DNA from: Oceanispirochaeta sp. M1
Lineage (GTDB): Bacteria; Spirochaetota; Spirochaetia; DSM-2461
Reading direction: 5' to 3'
NCBI RefSeq assembly: GCF_003346715.1
Contig: NZ_QQPQ01000004.1
Span: 158,774 to 222,773 of the forward strand
Length of the DNA: 64,000 nt
In this document: piece after piece, positions 33,703-42,519 of the stretch
How positions within the stretch are numbered: position 1 is the stretch's first letter
How the letters are laid out: each line of letters starts with the position of its first letter
Translations under genes and position numbers: made by a program
Notes under the pieces: model-generated
Databases searched by the model: none
What the model was told of the DNA's origin: nothing
What the model saw: only the letters and a program-made list of their open reading frames with translations

Positions 33703-35705
33703 GCAGCGAAAGAGAAAGGGAAGAGTGGAATACCCTGATAAGAGAACTCCCGGAAGATGTGTTTATGGAAATCATGAACAACTACCTGGGAGGTGTAGAC
33801 ACACCCTATAACAAAACCGACCTTCTCAATACTCTGGCTTTCCGTTTGAGCCGTCCTGAATATGTACTGAGACAGACCAGCATGACCAGCCGGGAGGATA
33901 TTCTGATTCTATCCGCTGTGGACTGGTTTCAATGTCCCGATGTTCTTTTTTTAAAGGATTTTTTCTCCTCCCGTTTTTCACCCTTCGAAATACAGAACCT
34001 TATAACAAATCTTGAAGAGCGGCTTCTTATTTTCAATACAAAAAAGAGTTCAGGTTTATGCCTCAGCTGCAGCCCTCTTCTTCCGGAAGAGATAAAGAAA
34101 GATCTGAATCCAGGTCATCTCTACGAACTTCACCCCTCACTTCCGCCTGAGACAGGGACACTGCCCCTGTTAAACGGCTCATTCCTTATCTGTTTTCTCT
34201 CCCTGATTCATAGAGAGCAGCAGATTGGAAATAATGACGGATCATTGAAAAAGAAATTTCTCCAGAAACTGGGTCAGCTCTATCCAATAAAGATTTTTAC
34301 AAACGGCGAGTCAGAAGAACTCCACCTCCTTCTCAATACACTGAAGTCCCTGAAACTTCTCAAGGAACAGGGAGGAAGCTGGTCTCTGCGCCTTGAAAAC
34401 CTTAAACGTTATTCGGCACTGGACAGAAGAACACAACTTTTAACCCTCTGGGGCCAGATCATCACCACAGACAGAGCCAATCCCGACAAAGGAATGGATT
34501 TTACCGAATCACTCCTGAATCAGCTGCCTGCCAACAGAGGCATTGAAGAGGATGATCTGATCTCACTGATCAGGATACTGGGAGATTCTATCTACAACGG
34601 ACCTCCACCCCTTCCTGTGATGACAATGATAAAACGCTTTGAAACCTTTAATCTCCTTTTATACAGGGATGGTTGTTACTACCTGCATCCCATGCTGGCA
34701 AGGCTCACAGCCTTTCCGGCACCCCAGGCCGCCGGTTCGGTGTTCTTTCATGCCACCTTCGATGTAAACCTGACTCCCGAAGCTCCCTTCAGTCTCCCCA
34801 TGGCCCTGTCACTGGAAGCCGAACGTTACGATTCATTCGCACAGCTGAAGATGACAGACCGATCCTTTGCATCCTATCTGAAGACAGGGATGAAACTGGA
34901 AGAACTTGAAAAAGAACTGACAGTGCGGTTCTCTATACCCCTCTCCCAGAATGTCCATTTTTCATTACAAGATTGGGAAAAAGAGTATAACAGCTGTCTT
35001 ATATGGGATGCTCTGGTTCTGGAAGTGGATGAATCCAGACGGAATGTACTCGAACAGAGTGCTGCCCTCAAACCCTACATCCTCAGATATCCGGCTCCCG
35101 GTATCTTTCTGCTGAGCCGTGAAAACAAGGCGGAGTGGGAGGATATTCTTGAAAACCTGGGAATCCGCACGGTACCCCATGTACGCAAGGCACCGGAGAC
35201 TAGCGGAAACAAGGCGGATTTCAAAATTCTTGACTCAGTAAAAGAACCTATGTTTCATCATAATGAACCCGGTGAGGCCGAAGAGCTTCCCCAGATTGCC
35301 CCTGATCATATGGATCTTCTTATCACAAAACTCGAAGCCCTTGAAGGACTGCCTTCAGAAGACAAACGGGAACTGGGTGAAAGAATCAGACGGGGTGTTA
35401 TCTTTATGGAAGAACAGCTCAGCACTACTATGATGAAGAGTGGAATCCGTAAGGTAAAGGGTCTCGATTATCAGGGAAAACTCAGGATGATACAGTCTGT
35501 GATCGGCAACAGAGCCTGGCAGCTGGATATTAATCTTCCCGAAGGAGATTTTGATATTAAAACACACAGGATCGTCCCCCTCAAACTGGAAAACCAGAAG
35601 GAGGCGGATGCCCTGCTTATAGGTACAGAACTCCCGGACAAGCCATTTCAATGTCCTGTCAGAAAGATCAGTCAGATTTCAAAGATACGGGTATCTCTTT
35701 TCTAA
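33699..35705 (+). CDS. XPB-partner protein with Helicase_C_3-like domain
   Basis: 668 aa, no ATPase motifs. An N-terminal alpha-helical part (PEDVFMEIMNNYLGG, RQTSMTSREDILILSAVDWF) suggests winged-helix units. Residues about 350-490 resemble the helicase-associated C-terminal (PF13625-type) domain, with SQNVHFSLQDWEKEY as the clearest signature. A basic C-terminal region follows. Mycobacteria have a comparable protein encoded beside XPB (Rv0862c next to Rv0861c). The GTG start overlaps the XPB stop. I infer a two-component repair complex; biochemical role unknown. Confidence 0.7.
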   Translation: MSSEREREEWNTLIRELPEDVFMEIMNNYLGGVDTPYNKTDLLNTLAFRLSRPEYVLRQTSMTSREDILILSAVDWFQCPDVLFLKDFFSSRFSPFEIQNLITNLEERLLIFNTKKSSGLCLSCSPLLPEEIKKDLNPGHLYELHPSLPPETGTLPLLNGSFLICFLSLIHREQQIGNNDGSLKKKFLQKLGQLYPIKIFTNGESEELHLLLNTLKSLKLLKEQGGSWSLRLENLKRYSALDRRTQLLTLWGQIITTDRANPDKGMDFTESLLNQLPANRGIEEDDLISLIRILGDSIYNGPPPLPVMTMIKRFETFNLLLYRDGCYYLHPMLARLTAFPAPQAAGSVFFHATFDVNLTPEAPFSLPMALSLEAERYDSFAQLKMTDRSFASYLKTGMKLEELEKELTVRFSIPLSQNVHFSLQDWEKEYNSCLIWDALVLEVDESRRNVLEQSAALKPYILRYPAPGIFLLSRENKAEWEDILENLGIRTVPHVRKAPETSGNKADFKILDSVKEPMFHHNEPGEAEELPQIAPDHMDLLITKLEALEGLPSEDKRELGERIRRGVIFMEEQLSTTMMKSGIRKVKGLDYQGKLRMIQSVIGNRAWQLDINLPEGDFDIKTHRIVPLKLENQKEADALLIGTELPDKPFQCPVRKISQISKIRVSLF

Positions 35706-35715
35706 GAAAAGCGAA

Positions 35716-37170
35716 TTAAAGTCTGAGGATATCCCGCAGCACCGGTTTTTTAACCGCCATGACCTCATCCAGACGGGAGACCATCTCCCTGTGGGGTGCG
35801 TCATGGAGCAGTTGTGGATTCTCCTGACTCTCTTTAACAATGATTCGCAGAGTATCAGCAAATGCATCAAGGATTTCCAGACTCTCGGTTTCGGTGGGTT
35901 CCACCATCAGAGCCTCAGGTACGATGAGGGGAAAGTAAACCGTAGGGGGGTGGAATCCATAGTCAATAAGCCGCTTGGCCAGATCCATTGTATGAACACC
36001 TTCTGCCAGATTCTGACCGGAACTTACAAACTCATGCATACAAATTCTGTCATACCAGGGTGGAAGAATATCTTTCACCTTTGACATCAGGTAATTTGCA
36101 CCAAGAACAGCACTTTCTGAAGCATCCCTCAGGCCGTTTCCTCCCAGAGAGAGGAAGTATGTATAGGCTCTCACAAGAACGCCGAAGTTTCCGTTAAATC
36201 CCTTGAGGCGGCCGATACTTTTTTCCGGTTTTGCAAGAGTATAGGAGTCGGGGTCATCCTCAGAGACAACAACTATAGGACCGGGGAGAAAATCTTTTAG
36301 AGAATCCGCAGCACCCACCGGGCCTGCACCGGGACCTCCTCCTCCATGTGGAGTACTGAAGGTCTTATGCAGGTTGTAGTGCATCACATCAAATCCGAGC
36401 TCACCGGGTTTTACAACCCCCATGATGGCATTAAGGTTGGCTCCGTCTCCGTAGACAAGTCCGCCGCAGGCATGAACGGTCTCAATGACTTCAATAATCT
36501 GCTCTTCAAAGAGCCCCAGGGTGTTGGGATTGGTGATCATAATCCCTGCAATGCTCTCATCACAGAGTTCCTTCAATTTAGAAAGATCTATGTTTCCTCT
36601 CCCGTCGGAAGGAAGTTCCACGGCTTCAAATCCACCCATGGCGACGGATGCGGGGTTGGTTCCATGAGCCGAATCGGGGATAAGAAAACGGGTTCTCCCC
36701 TTATCACCACGGGATACATGATATTTCTTGATCATCAGAACACCCGCAAGTTCACCATGGGCTCCTGCTGCAGGCTGCAGACTGGTTGCCTTGAATCCTG
36801 CCAGTTCGCTCAGCCCATTCTGAAGTTCATATAAAAGCTCAAGATTTCCCTGAACAAGAGATTCAGGAGCATAGGGATGGGAGGCCGCAAAACCGGCCAT
36901 TCTGGCTGTCTGCTCATTGAGCCTGGGATTGTATTTCATAGTACATGAGCCCAGAGGATAAAAACGGGTATCAATACTGTAATTAAGGGTTGAGAGACGG
37001 GTATAGTGCCTGATCAGATCAAGTTCGCTGACTTCAGGCAGCTCGGGCTCCACTTTTCTTGCCAGTTTTTCGTCAAGTTCCGCTTTTGGAACATCACTGG
37101 CCGGCACTCTTACGGCCCTGCGGCCCGATGAACTCAGCTCCCAGAGGGAGGATATTTTATTCTGATCCAT
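35716..37170 (-). CDS. gcvPB: Glycine dehydrogenase (decarboxylating) subunit 2
   Basis: 484 aa; PLP-bearing half of the split P-protein of the glycine cleavage system. Lys269 in HYNLHKTFSTPHGGGGPG is the PLP lysine. DSAHGTNPASVAMGG and the Gly-rich loop match the family. The ATG overlaps the gcvPA stop by 1 nt (TAATG). Last gene of gcvT-gcvH-gcvPA-gcvPB. Converges closely with the XPB partner gene (10 nt apart). Confidence 0.96.
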   Translation of the reverse strand: MDQNKISSLWELSSSGRRAVRVPASDVPKAELDEKLARKVEPELPEVSELDLIRHYTRLSTLNYSIDTRFYPLGSCTMKYNPRLNEQTARMAGFAASHPYAPESLVQGNLELLYELQNGLSELAGFKATSLQPAAGAHGELAGVLMIKKYHVSRGDKGRTRFLIPDSAHGTNPASVAMGGFEAVELPSDGRGNIDLSKLKELCDESIAGIMITNPNTLGLFEEQIIEVIETVHACGGLVYGDGANLNAIMGVVKPGELGFDVMHYNLHKTFSTPHGGGGPGAGPVGAADSLKDFLPGPIVVVSEDDPDSYTLAKPEKSIGRLKGFNGNFGVLVRAYTYFLSLGGNGLRDASESAVLGANYLMSKVKDILPPWYDRICMHEFVSSGQNLAEGVHTMDLAKRLIDYGFHPPTVYFPLIVPEALMVEPTETESLEILDAFADTLRIIVKESQENPQLLHDAPHREMVSRLDEVMAVKKPVLRDILRL

Positions 37171-38498
37171 TACATGTTCCCCTTGGCGGCTGCGGTCAGA
37201 GCCTTTGCCAGCCGGTCAATCTCATCTTTACTATTCATCTCGGTTACACAGACCAGAAGATCATTTTCCCTATAGGCGGAACGATATTCAGAAGCTTCAA
37301 AGCGGCTTAATGCCAGACCGGGGAAAATTCCCTTCTTCTGTAATGCATCCGCAATATCCGCTGCAGGAGAGGGACAGCTCAGTATAAACTCCCTGAAACA
37401 GGATGAGCCCTGATCCACTGAGAATCCTTCAAGTTGACCTAAAGTCAGAGAGGCATAGGCTGTTTTGTCATAGATAAGACGGGCTGTCTCTCTGATACCC
37501 TGTTTCCCCATGGCCGCCATATACACCGCAGCCGCCAGGGCCATCAGTCCCTGGTTGGAGCAGATATTACTTGTCGCTTTTTCACGGCGGATATGCTGCT
37601 CTCTGGCAGAAAAAGTAAGAACACATCCGGCACGTCCGCCGGCATCCATTGTTCTCCCCACAACCCTGCCGGGCATTTTTCGGATCAGCTTCTTAGTAGT
37701 AGCAAAGAGTCCCAGGCTGGGACCGCCGTAACTCATGGGTATACCCAGAGGCTGGCCTTCACCGGTAACGATATCAGCACCGCAGACTCCCGGACTTTCC
37801 AGCAGCCCGCAGGCCAGAGGGTCTGCATGAACAATAAAAAGAGCTCCAACACCATGGCACTCCTCCGCGAGGGCCTTAAGATCCCGAATCTCTCCGGTAA
37901 AAGCGGGGTTGGCTGTGATAAAACAGGCAGAATTATCATCTGGCCGTCCTTTTCTCATAAGGGCATCACTGCCGGCAAGGTAGGTCTCCATAACCTCGAT
38001 ATACTCGGGGTGGATTCCCTCATCCAGAACAATCTCTTTTCTGCCGGACTTGCATCGCAGGGCCATCAGGGCAGCTTCGGCCATAGCTGCAGCACCATCA
38101 TAATGAGAAGCGTTGACCACCTCCATTCCGTAGAGTTCGGCAATCATAGTCTGGAATTCAAACAAAGCCTGAAGAGTACCCTGGGAGACCTCGGGCTGGT
38201 AGGGAGTATAGGCAGTGAAGAACTCCCCTCTGGAAAGTACTGCATCCACTACTGAAGGGACAAAATGTCTATACAGACCGCCTCCCAGAAACCACAGGGC
38301 ATCATCTGAACTCTGATTTCGATCTGACAGATCCTTGAGTCTCTTCTTCACTACCATTTCCGGCAATCCGTCGGGAATGTTCAGTTCAGGATAACGACAA
38401 CTTTCGGGAATATCCTGAAACAGTTCTTCAACCGTTTCAAGCCCGATCTGCTCCAGCATCTTAAGCCGGTCGCTCTCAGTATGGGGAATATAACTCAT
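37170..38498 (-). CDS. gcvPA: Glycine dehydrogenase (decarboxylating) subunit 1
   Basis: 442 aa; non-PLP half of the P-protein. The N-terminus SYIPHTESDRLKMLEQIG is typical. FYTAYTPYQPEVSQGTLQ-type and GEGQPLGIPMSYGGPSLG sequences are characteristic; SYGGP and REQHIRREKATSNICSNQ complete the signature. GAGG lies 7 nt before ATG 38498. Works as a heterotetramer with GcvPB. Confidence 0.96.
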   Translation of the reverse strand: MSYIPHTESDRLKMLEQIGLETVEELFQDIPESCRYPELNIPDGLPEMVVKKRLKDLSDRNQSSDDALWFLGGGLYRHFVPSVVDAVLSRGEFFTAYTPYQPEVSQGTLQALFEFQTMIAELYGMEVVNASHYDGAAAMAEAALMALRCKSGRKEIVLDEGIHPEYIEVMETYLAGSDALMRKGRPDDNSACFITANPAFTGEIRDLKALAEECHGVGALFIVHADPLACGLLESPGVCGADIVTGEGQPLGIPMSYGGPSLGLFATTKKLIRKMPGRVVGRTMDAGGRAGCVLTFSAREQHIRREKATSNICSNQGLMALAAAVYMAAMGKQGIRETARLIYDKTAYASLTLGQLEGFSVDQGSSCFREFILSCPSPAADIADALQKKGIFPGLALSRFEASEYRSAYRENDLLVCVTEMNSKDEIDRLAKALTAAAKGNM

Positions 38499-38544
38499 TT
38501 ACCAACCTCGAATTATTTAATTATTATTCCGTTCCCGGAACCCT

Positions 38545-38919
38545 CTATTCATCCTGACCTTTCAGGAATTCTTTATACTCTTCCTCGCTCATAAGAGCGG
38601 AAAAGCTGTCATCATCACTTTTTATTTTGCAGATCCAACCATCTTTCAGAGCCGATGAATTAACCAGTTCGGGTTCATCTTCAAGCCCTTCGTTAACTTC
38701 TGCAACTTCACCGTTAAGAGGAGCGTAGAGATCATTGGCCGCCTTTACAGATTCAATAACACCGAAGGGAGCACCCTGCTCTACCTCGGCTCCGGTTTCA
38801 GGAAGCTCGACAAATACAATGTCTCCGACCTTTTCCTGGGCATACTCACTGAGACCGCAGATGTAGAGATCTCCCTCTTTTGCCGCCCACTCATGGGATT
38901 TTGCGTATCTGATTTCCAT
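38545..38919 (-). CDS. gcvH: Glycine cleavage system H protein
   Basis: 124 aa lipoyl carrier that shuttles the aminomethyl group between P, T and L proteins. Lys59 in GVIESVKAANDLYAP is the lipoylation site. GDIVFVELPETGAEV and EVNEGLEDEPELVN are standard. AAGGAG precedes ATG 38919. It is second in the operon, 87 nt after gcvT with a stem-loop in the gap. Confidence 0.96.
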   Translation of the reverse strand: MEIRYAKSHEWAAKEGDLYICGLSEYAQEKVGDIVFVELPETGAEVEQGAPFGVIESVKAANDLYAPLNGEVAEVNEGLEDEPELVNSSALKDGWICKIKSDDDSFSALMSEEEYKEFLKGQDE

Positions 38920-38941
38920 AGATTTACTCCTTATGTATTTT

Positions 38942-38962
38942 CTAAACTGATCTACAGTTTAG
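38942..38962 (-). other. Intercistronic stem-loop between gcvT and gcvH
   Basis: CTAAACTG / CAGTTTAG, perfect 8-bp arms with a 5-nt loop, in the 87-nt gcvT-gcvH gap, ending about 12 nt before the gcvH ribosome site. No T run follows on the minus strand. It could tune processing or expression of the abundant H protein. Confidence 0.45.
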
Positions 38963-39006
38963 GTTATTTAAACAGTCTGCACTACCAGGATTCTTAAATG
39001 AAAGGG

Positions 39007-40107
39007 TCAGCGATAACTCGGCCTGTAGAGGGGACGCTTTTCAACGACGGCCTTCTTCACTCGTCCCCGGAGGGAGACCTGTATTTCCGTTCCCGCCTTG
39101 GCATAGGCCGGAGAAACAAAAGCGTTGGCGCAATACTTATCCACTGTAGGTGCATACAGCCCGCTTACAACCTCTCCTATCACTTCTCCATCAGATGAAA
39201 GAACTTCATAACCCTCCCGGGGAACTCCTTTTTCTGTAAGGGAGAGGGTTATCAGTTTTCTCTCAAGCCCTTTTTCCAGAAGAGCTTCCACAGCCTCTTT
39301 ACCGATAAAATCACCCTGCATGTCACAGGCCCATTTAAGTAAGGCTTCCGGGGGAAGAATATCTTCACCCAGCTCATGTCCATAGAGGGGAAATCCCGGT
39401 TCGAATCGAAGACTGTCCCGGCAGGCAAGGCCGCAGGGGCTTATTTCACAATGATCAGCAAACAGAGCCAGAATACTGTTCCATAACTCCAGGGCCGCTT
39501 CATTATCTACAAAGATCTCAACACCGTCTTCACCGGTATAGCCGGTACGCCCGGCCTGAAATGTAATATTGTTAAGCTTAAGCTCACGTATGCCGAATCG
39601 TTCCCATTCATCCTGCAGGGAGAGGGATGTGAGTTTCTCGAGAACGGGTATTACCTGAGGTCCCTGAAGGGCAAAGAGTGAAGTCTGAGAAGACTCATCT
39701 GTTAGGGTAACTTCAAAGGGGCCTGTGTGCAGCTCCAGCCATTCCCAGTCTTTATTCAGATTGGAGGCATTCACCACAAGGGAATAGTCCTCTTCACCCA
39801 TTCTGTACAGGAAGATATCGTCGATGATACCACCGTCTTCTTTCAGAAGGATTCCATAACCCGACTGACCGGGCTGCAGTGCTTTTACATTGCTTGTAAT
39901 AAGATGATTCAGGTAATCCGTACTGCCGGGTCCCTGTATACGGAAACGCCCCATATGACTGACATCAAATATCCCGGCGCTTCTGCGGACAATCCTGTGT
40001 TCTTCGGTTGCCCCGGGGCCATAAAATAGAGGCATCTCCCATCCGGCGTACTCCACCATCCTGGCACCCTGTTCTACGTGAAAAGAATTCATAACAGTCT
40101 TCAACAT
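39007..40107 (-). CDS. gcvT: Aminomethyltransferase (glycine cleavage T protein)
   Basis: 366 aa; transfers the methylene group from H-protein-bound intermediate to tetrahydrofolate, releasing ammonia. GIFDVSHMGRFRI, the folate-site stretch GRTGYTGEDGVEIF, and GLACRDSLRFEPGFPLYGHE match the family. AAGGGG lies 6 nt before ATG 40107. First gene of the operon. Confidence 0.96.
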   Translation of the reverse strand: MLKTVMNSFHVEQGARMVEYAGWEMPLFYGPGATEEHRIVRRSAGIFDVSHMGRFRIQGPGSTDYLNHLITSNVKALQPGQSGYGILLKEDGGIIDDIFLYRMGEEDYSLVVNASNLNKDWEWLELHTGPFEVTLTDESSQTSLFALQGPQVIPVLEKLTSLSLQDEWERFGIRELKLNNITFQAGRTGYTGEDGVEIFVDNEAALELWNSILALFADHCEISPCGLACRDSLRFEPGFPLYGHELGEDILPPEALLKWACDMQGDFIGKEAVEALLEKGLERKLITLSLTEKGVPREGYEVLSSDGEVIGEVVSGLYAPTVDKYCANAFVSPAYAKAGTEIQVSLRGRVKKAVVEKRPLYRPSYR

Positions 40108-40349
40108 GTCTGACCCCTTAATATATCAACAATAATTTTAACTCAGATTAATGATTTCAACAATACATTAACTGCATTTTACCGTATCTTGCAATAGTGA
40201 AGTCTCTGTTTCATAAAAAACAGGACAGCCGCAGAGAATCTCAAAGGGTCATGGAGAAAATAACTGCACCACTTGAGAGAAATAGACTTTCCATCAAGAT
40301 AAAAAATACGCTAAAATGATTTGATTATCAAATAGGCAGGATATAAACC
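40108..40349. other. Divergent control region between gcvT and a small membrane protein gene
   Basis: 242 nt holding the promoters of both flanking genes. On the plus strand TTTCCA, 18 nt, TAAAAT (ending near 40316) is a possible promoter. I looked for a glycine riboswitch toward gcvT and did not find its conserved segments. No other feature seen. Confidence 0.35.
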
Positions 40350-40514
40350 ATGGCGAAAGTAATAAATAAGAATAATATAAAAGAACGATCCAAAAAAGTG
40401 AGTGATTTTACCTTAACTGACAAGGTTCTTATCACAACAACTTCTATTGTGGCCTTCGGGGGATTTCTTTTCTGTTCCATAATGATAGTTCTGATGAACT
40501 CCATCGAGTACTGA
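40350..40514 (+). CDS. Small single-span membrane protein, unknown function
   Basis: 54 aa. The first 27 residues are basic and polar (MAKVINKNNIKERSKKVSD), then a single hydrophobic helix, VLITTTSIVAFGGFLFCSI, and a short tail ending NSIEY. Positive charge at the N-terminus predicts N-in orientation. A GGCAGG site lies about 9 nt before ATG 40350 and a plausible promoter is upstream. It is divergent from gcvT and stops 6 nt before the aroDE stop on the other strand. No family recognised; I rate it real because it fills an otherwise empty gap with a good start and a coherent helix. Confidence 0.55.
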   Translation: MAKVINKNNIKERSKKVSDFTLTDKVLITTTSIVAFGGFLFCSIMIVLMNSIEY

Positions 40515-40520
40515 CAGCTA

Positions 40521-41975
40521 TTAAAAGAGTTCCTTTCCCGTAAACAGTCTGAACTGAGCTCTGGCCTGCTCCTGGAGCATGGGCATACCTCCCAGAGTCT
40601 GTGCACCCGCATCAGCTGCCTTCTGCATAAGATCGGTAAGCGGGGGGGTATAGATAATATCATAGACCAGTTCCCGCCCTGTAAATTTGTAAAAAGGTAC
40701 GGGGTTAGTCGGACCTTCAGCACCGTGCATACCCACAGAACTTGTCTGAACCAGAAAATCGTAAGACTTTCCTTCATCCATCTCAGCCTTCAGCTTTACA
40801 AGAGAATAACCATGGCCTCCCAACTCATCTGCAAGGGCGGCAGCACGGCTTTCGGTTCTGTTAAAGATGCTCACATCACAGCCTTCCTTCAAGAGTGCAT
40901 ACACAACAGCCCGGGCGGCACCTCCTGCTCCGATAACTGCGGCAGTTTTTCCTTTAAGGTTTCCGGCGTTCTCTATCAAAGGGCGGATAAAGCCTTCGAC
41001 ATCCGTATTATAACCTTCCCAGCCATTTACGGTTCTCACGACAGTATTACATGAGGCGATGGCGGTGACCGCCGAGTCTTCCCGGTCTAGATGATTCCGT
41101 ACTGCAAGTTTATGAGGTACAGTTACAGAGAATCCTCTGATCTTAAGATGTTCCGCCAGCTCAAAAAATGCCGGAACATCATCCACCGTAAAAGGGAGGT
41201 AGACAGCATTCTCACCGATGGCTTTAAACCCGGGATTATGGATATGGGGAGATCGTGTATGGAGCACAGGATTTCCGATTATTCCGTATATCCCGGTCTG
41301 ATCATCTATTTCATTGACCCTATATAGATTATGAAGTGTATCCCAGTCCATATGCCCGGGAGCAGCCTCGCTGCCGCCGGGAGAACAGAAGGTCAGGAAA
41401 CTTCCCATCCTCTGTGCCAGAATACGGGTTGCCACTCCATAGGCACCCATTCCCAGGAGGATTAGATTATCCTCGGCGGGATGAGTCTTCTTCCAGTCCT
41501 GACCTATCCGGAACAGAGCCAGAACATCGGCAATTCCCTGAGGCATTACAGCAGCCTTTACCAGGTCACCCCGGCTGGACATCTCTTGGAGCCTCTGTGC
41601 AAGATCTCCGGGGACCTGATCAAAATCATGGAATGAACGGATAATCCGGATTCCCTTCCCCGCAGCATGAACAGCCAGGACTTCAGAAGATTCATCCTCC
41701 TCCAGATCTATAAAGGCAAATGCACCTTCCATGGATTTAAGAAGGAGATCTTCTCTCTCTTCATCACTACCCGACCATTTACCACCATCAATAACCTTCC
41801 GGCAGGTCAGTATGAGAGGAGTCCCCGCCTGAGCAGGAAAATCACTGATTTTATCAAGTTCAGAAGCATCGAGAAGATCGATCCGAAGCTCGGCCAGATC
41901 GGGAGAGTTCTGCCCCAGATCCTCGAGGTTTGCTGCCAGTGTTGATCGGCACAGGGTCAGGCAAAGTCGTGACAT
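40521..41975 (-). CDS. aroDE: Bifunctional 3-dehydroquinate dehydratase / shikimate dehydrogenase
   Basis: 484 aa fusion for two consecutive shikimate-pathway steps. Residues 1-215 are type I dehydroquinase: ELRIDLL, the catalytic His in SFHDF and the Schiff-base Lys in LVKAAVMPQG. Residues from about 222 are shikimate dehydrogenase: GIIGNPVLHTRSPHIHN, GFSVTVPHK with the catalytic Lys, and the NADP site VIGAGGAARAVVYALL. Such fusions occur in plants and some bacteria including chlamydiae and spirochaetes. It starts immediately after the stop of the upstream gene. Confidence 0.93.
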   Translation of the reverse strand: MSRLCLTLCRSTLAANLEDLGQNSPDLAELRIDLLDASELDKISDFPAQAGTPLILTCRKVIDGGKWSGSDEEREDLLLKSMEGAFAFIDLEEDESSEVLAVHAAGKGIRIIRSFHDFDQVPGDLAQRLQEMSSRGDLVKAAVMPQGIADVLALFRIGQDWKKTHPAEDNLILLGMGAYGVATRILAQRMGSFLTFCSPGGSEAAPGHMDWDTLHNLYRVNEIDDQTGIYGIIGNPVLHTRSPHIHNPGFKAIGENAVYLPFTVDDVPAFFELAEHLKIRGFSVTVPHKLAVRNHLDREDSAVTAIASCNTVVRTVNGWEGYNTDVEGFIRPLIENAGNLKGKTAAVIGAGGAARAVVYALLKEGCDVSIFNRTESRAAALADELGGHGYSLVKLKAEMDEGKSYDFLVQTSSVGMHGAEGPTNPVPFYKFTGRELVYDIIYTPPLTDLMQKAADAGAQTLGGMPMLQEQARAQFRLFTGKELF

Positions 41976-42473
41976 CTAGTAATCACTCCTGTAAACATAA
42001 AGATCACTCAGCTTGTCTTCTTCAAAATAGAGTGCACAGGAGACTGGATATCCTCTCTGAGGAAGGGTGTAGATATAATATTCACCTTTGTCCAGGTCGG
42101 CTTTTCCAAGGACAGAGATTACCTCATCCCGGCTCATTCCCATCTGCAGAATATACTGATCTGACAGATATTCCCGGTCGGCTCTGATCTGCCAGACATG
42201 GGACTCAGCCCAGAACATTGAAATCCTGTTTTTATAGAAAAAGACTACAGAATCCTGACCATCAGATGGACCGCGAACGGTATACATCTCATCGGGAAGC
42301 CCGTCCCTTGCAATAACATCTTCAAGAGACCTTCCCAGATGTTCGGCCAGAGTATTTAATTCTGCCGCAACAGTTTCCGATGCATCGGAATCCACTGAGT
42401 TATCAGAAAGGGGTTCTGCATGTAAGTAGGAAATACAGAGAAGGAATGACAATAAAAAAGGGAGCATTTTCAT
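41976..42473 (-). CDS. Secreted protein of unknown function, SmpA/OmlA-like
   Basis: 165 aa with a signal peptide ending about SYLHA. Two similar halves contain short pieces like LEDVIARDGLPDEMYTV and SRDEVISVLGKADLDKGEYY, resembling the repeated helix-turn-strand unit of SmpA/OmlA/BLIP-like folds. No lipobox. The stop abuts the aroDE ATG with no gap, so the two are co-transcribed, though no functional link is evident. A TAAGAT lies 6 nt before the ATG, another possible but weak leaderless start. Confidence 0.6.
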   Translation of the reverse strand: MKMLPFLLSFLLCISYLHAEPLSDNSVDSDASETVAAELNTLAEHLGRSLEDVIARDGLPDEMYTVRGPSDGQDSVVFFYKNRISMFWAESHVWQIRADREYLSDQYILQMGMSRDEVISVLGKADLDKGEYYIYTLPQRGYPVSCALYFEEDKLSDLYVYRSDY

Positions 42474-42519
42474 GCCCCCATCTTAAAACAGAATCCGGAA
42501 AAACAAAAGTCCGGAATAA

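Noticed and set aside
39400..39420. tRNA T-loop-like GGTTCGAATC
   Set aside because: It is within gcvT coding sequence and no acceptor stem, D-arm or anticodon arm surrounds it.
40108..40349. Glycine riboswitch upstream of gcvT
   Set aside because: The reverse complement was read for the conserved GGAGAG, CCGAAGGGGCAA-like and CUCUCAGG segments; they are not present in order.
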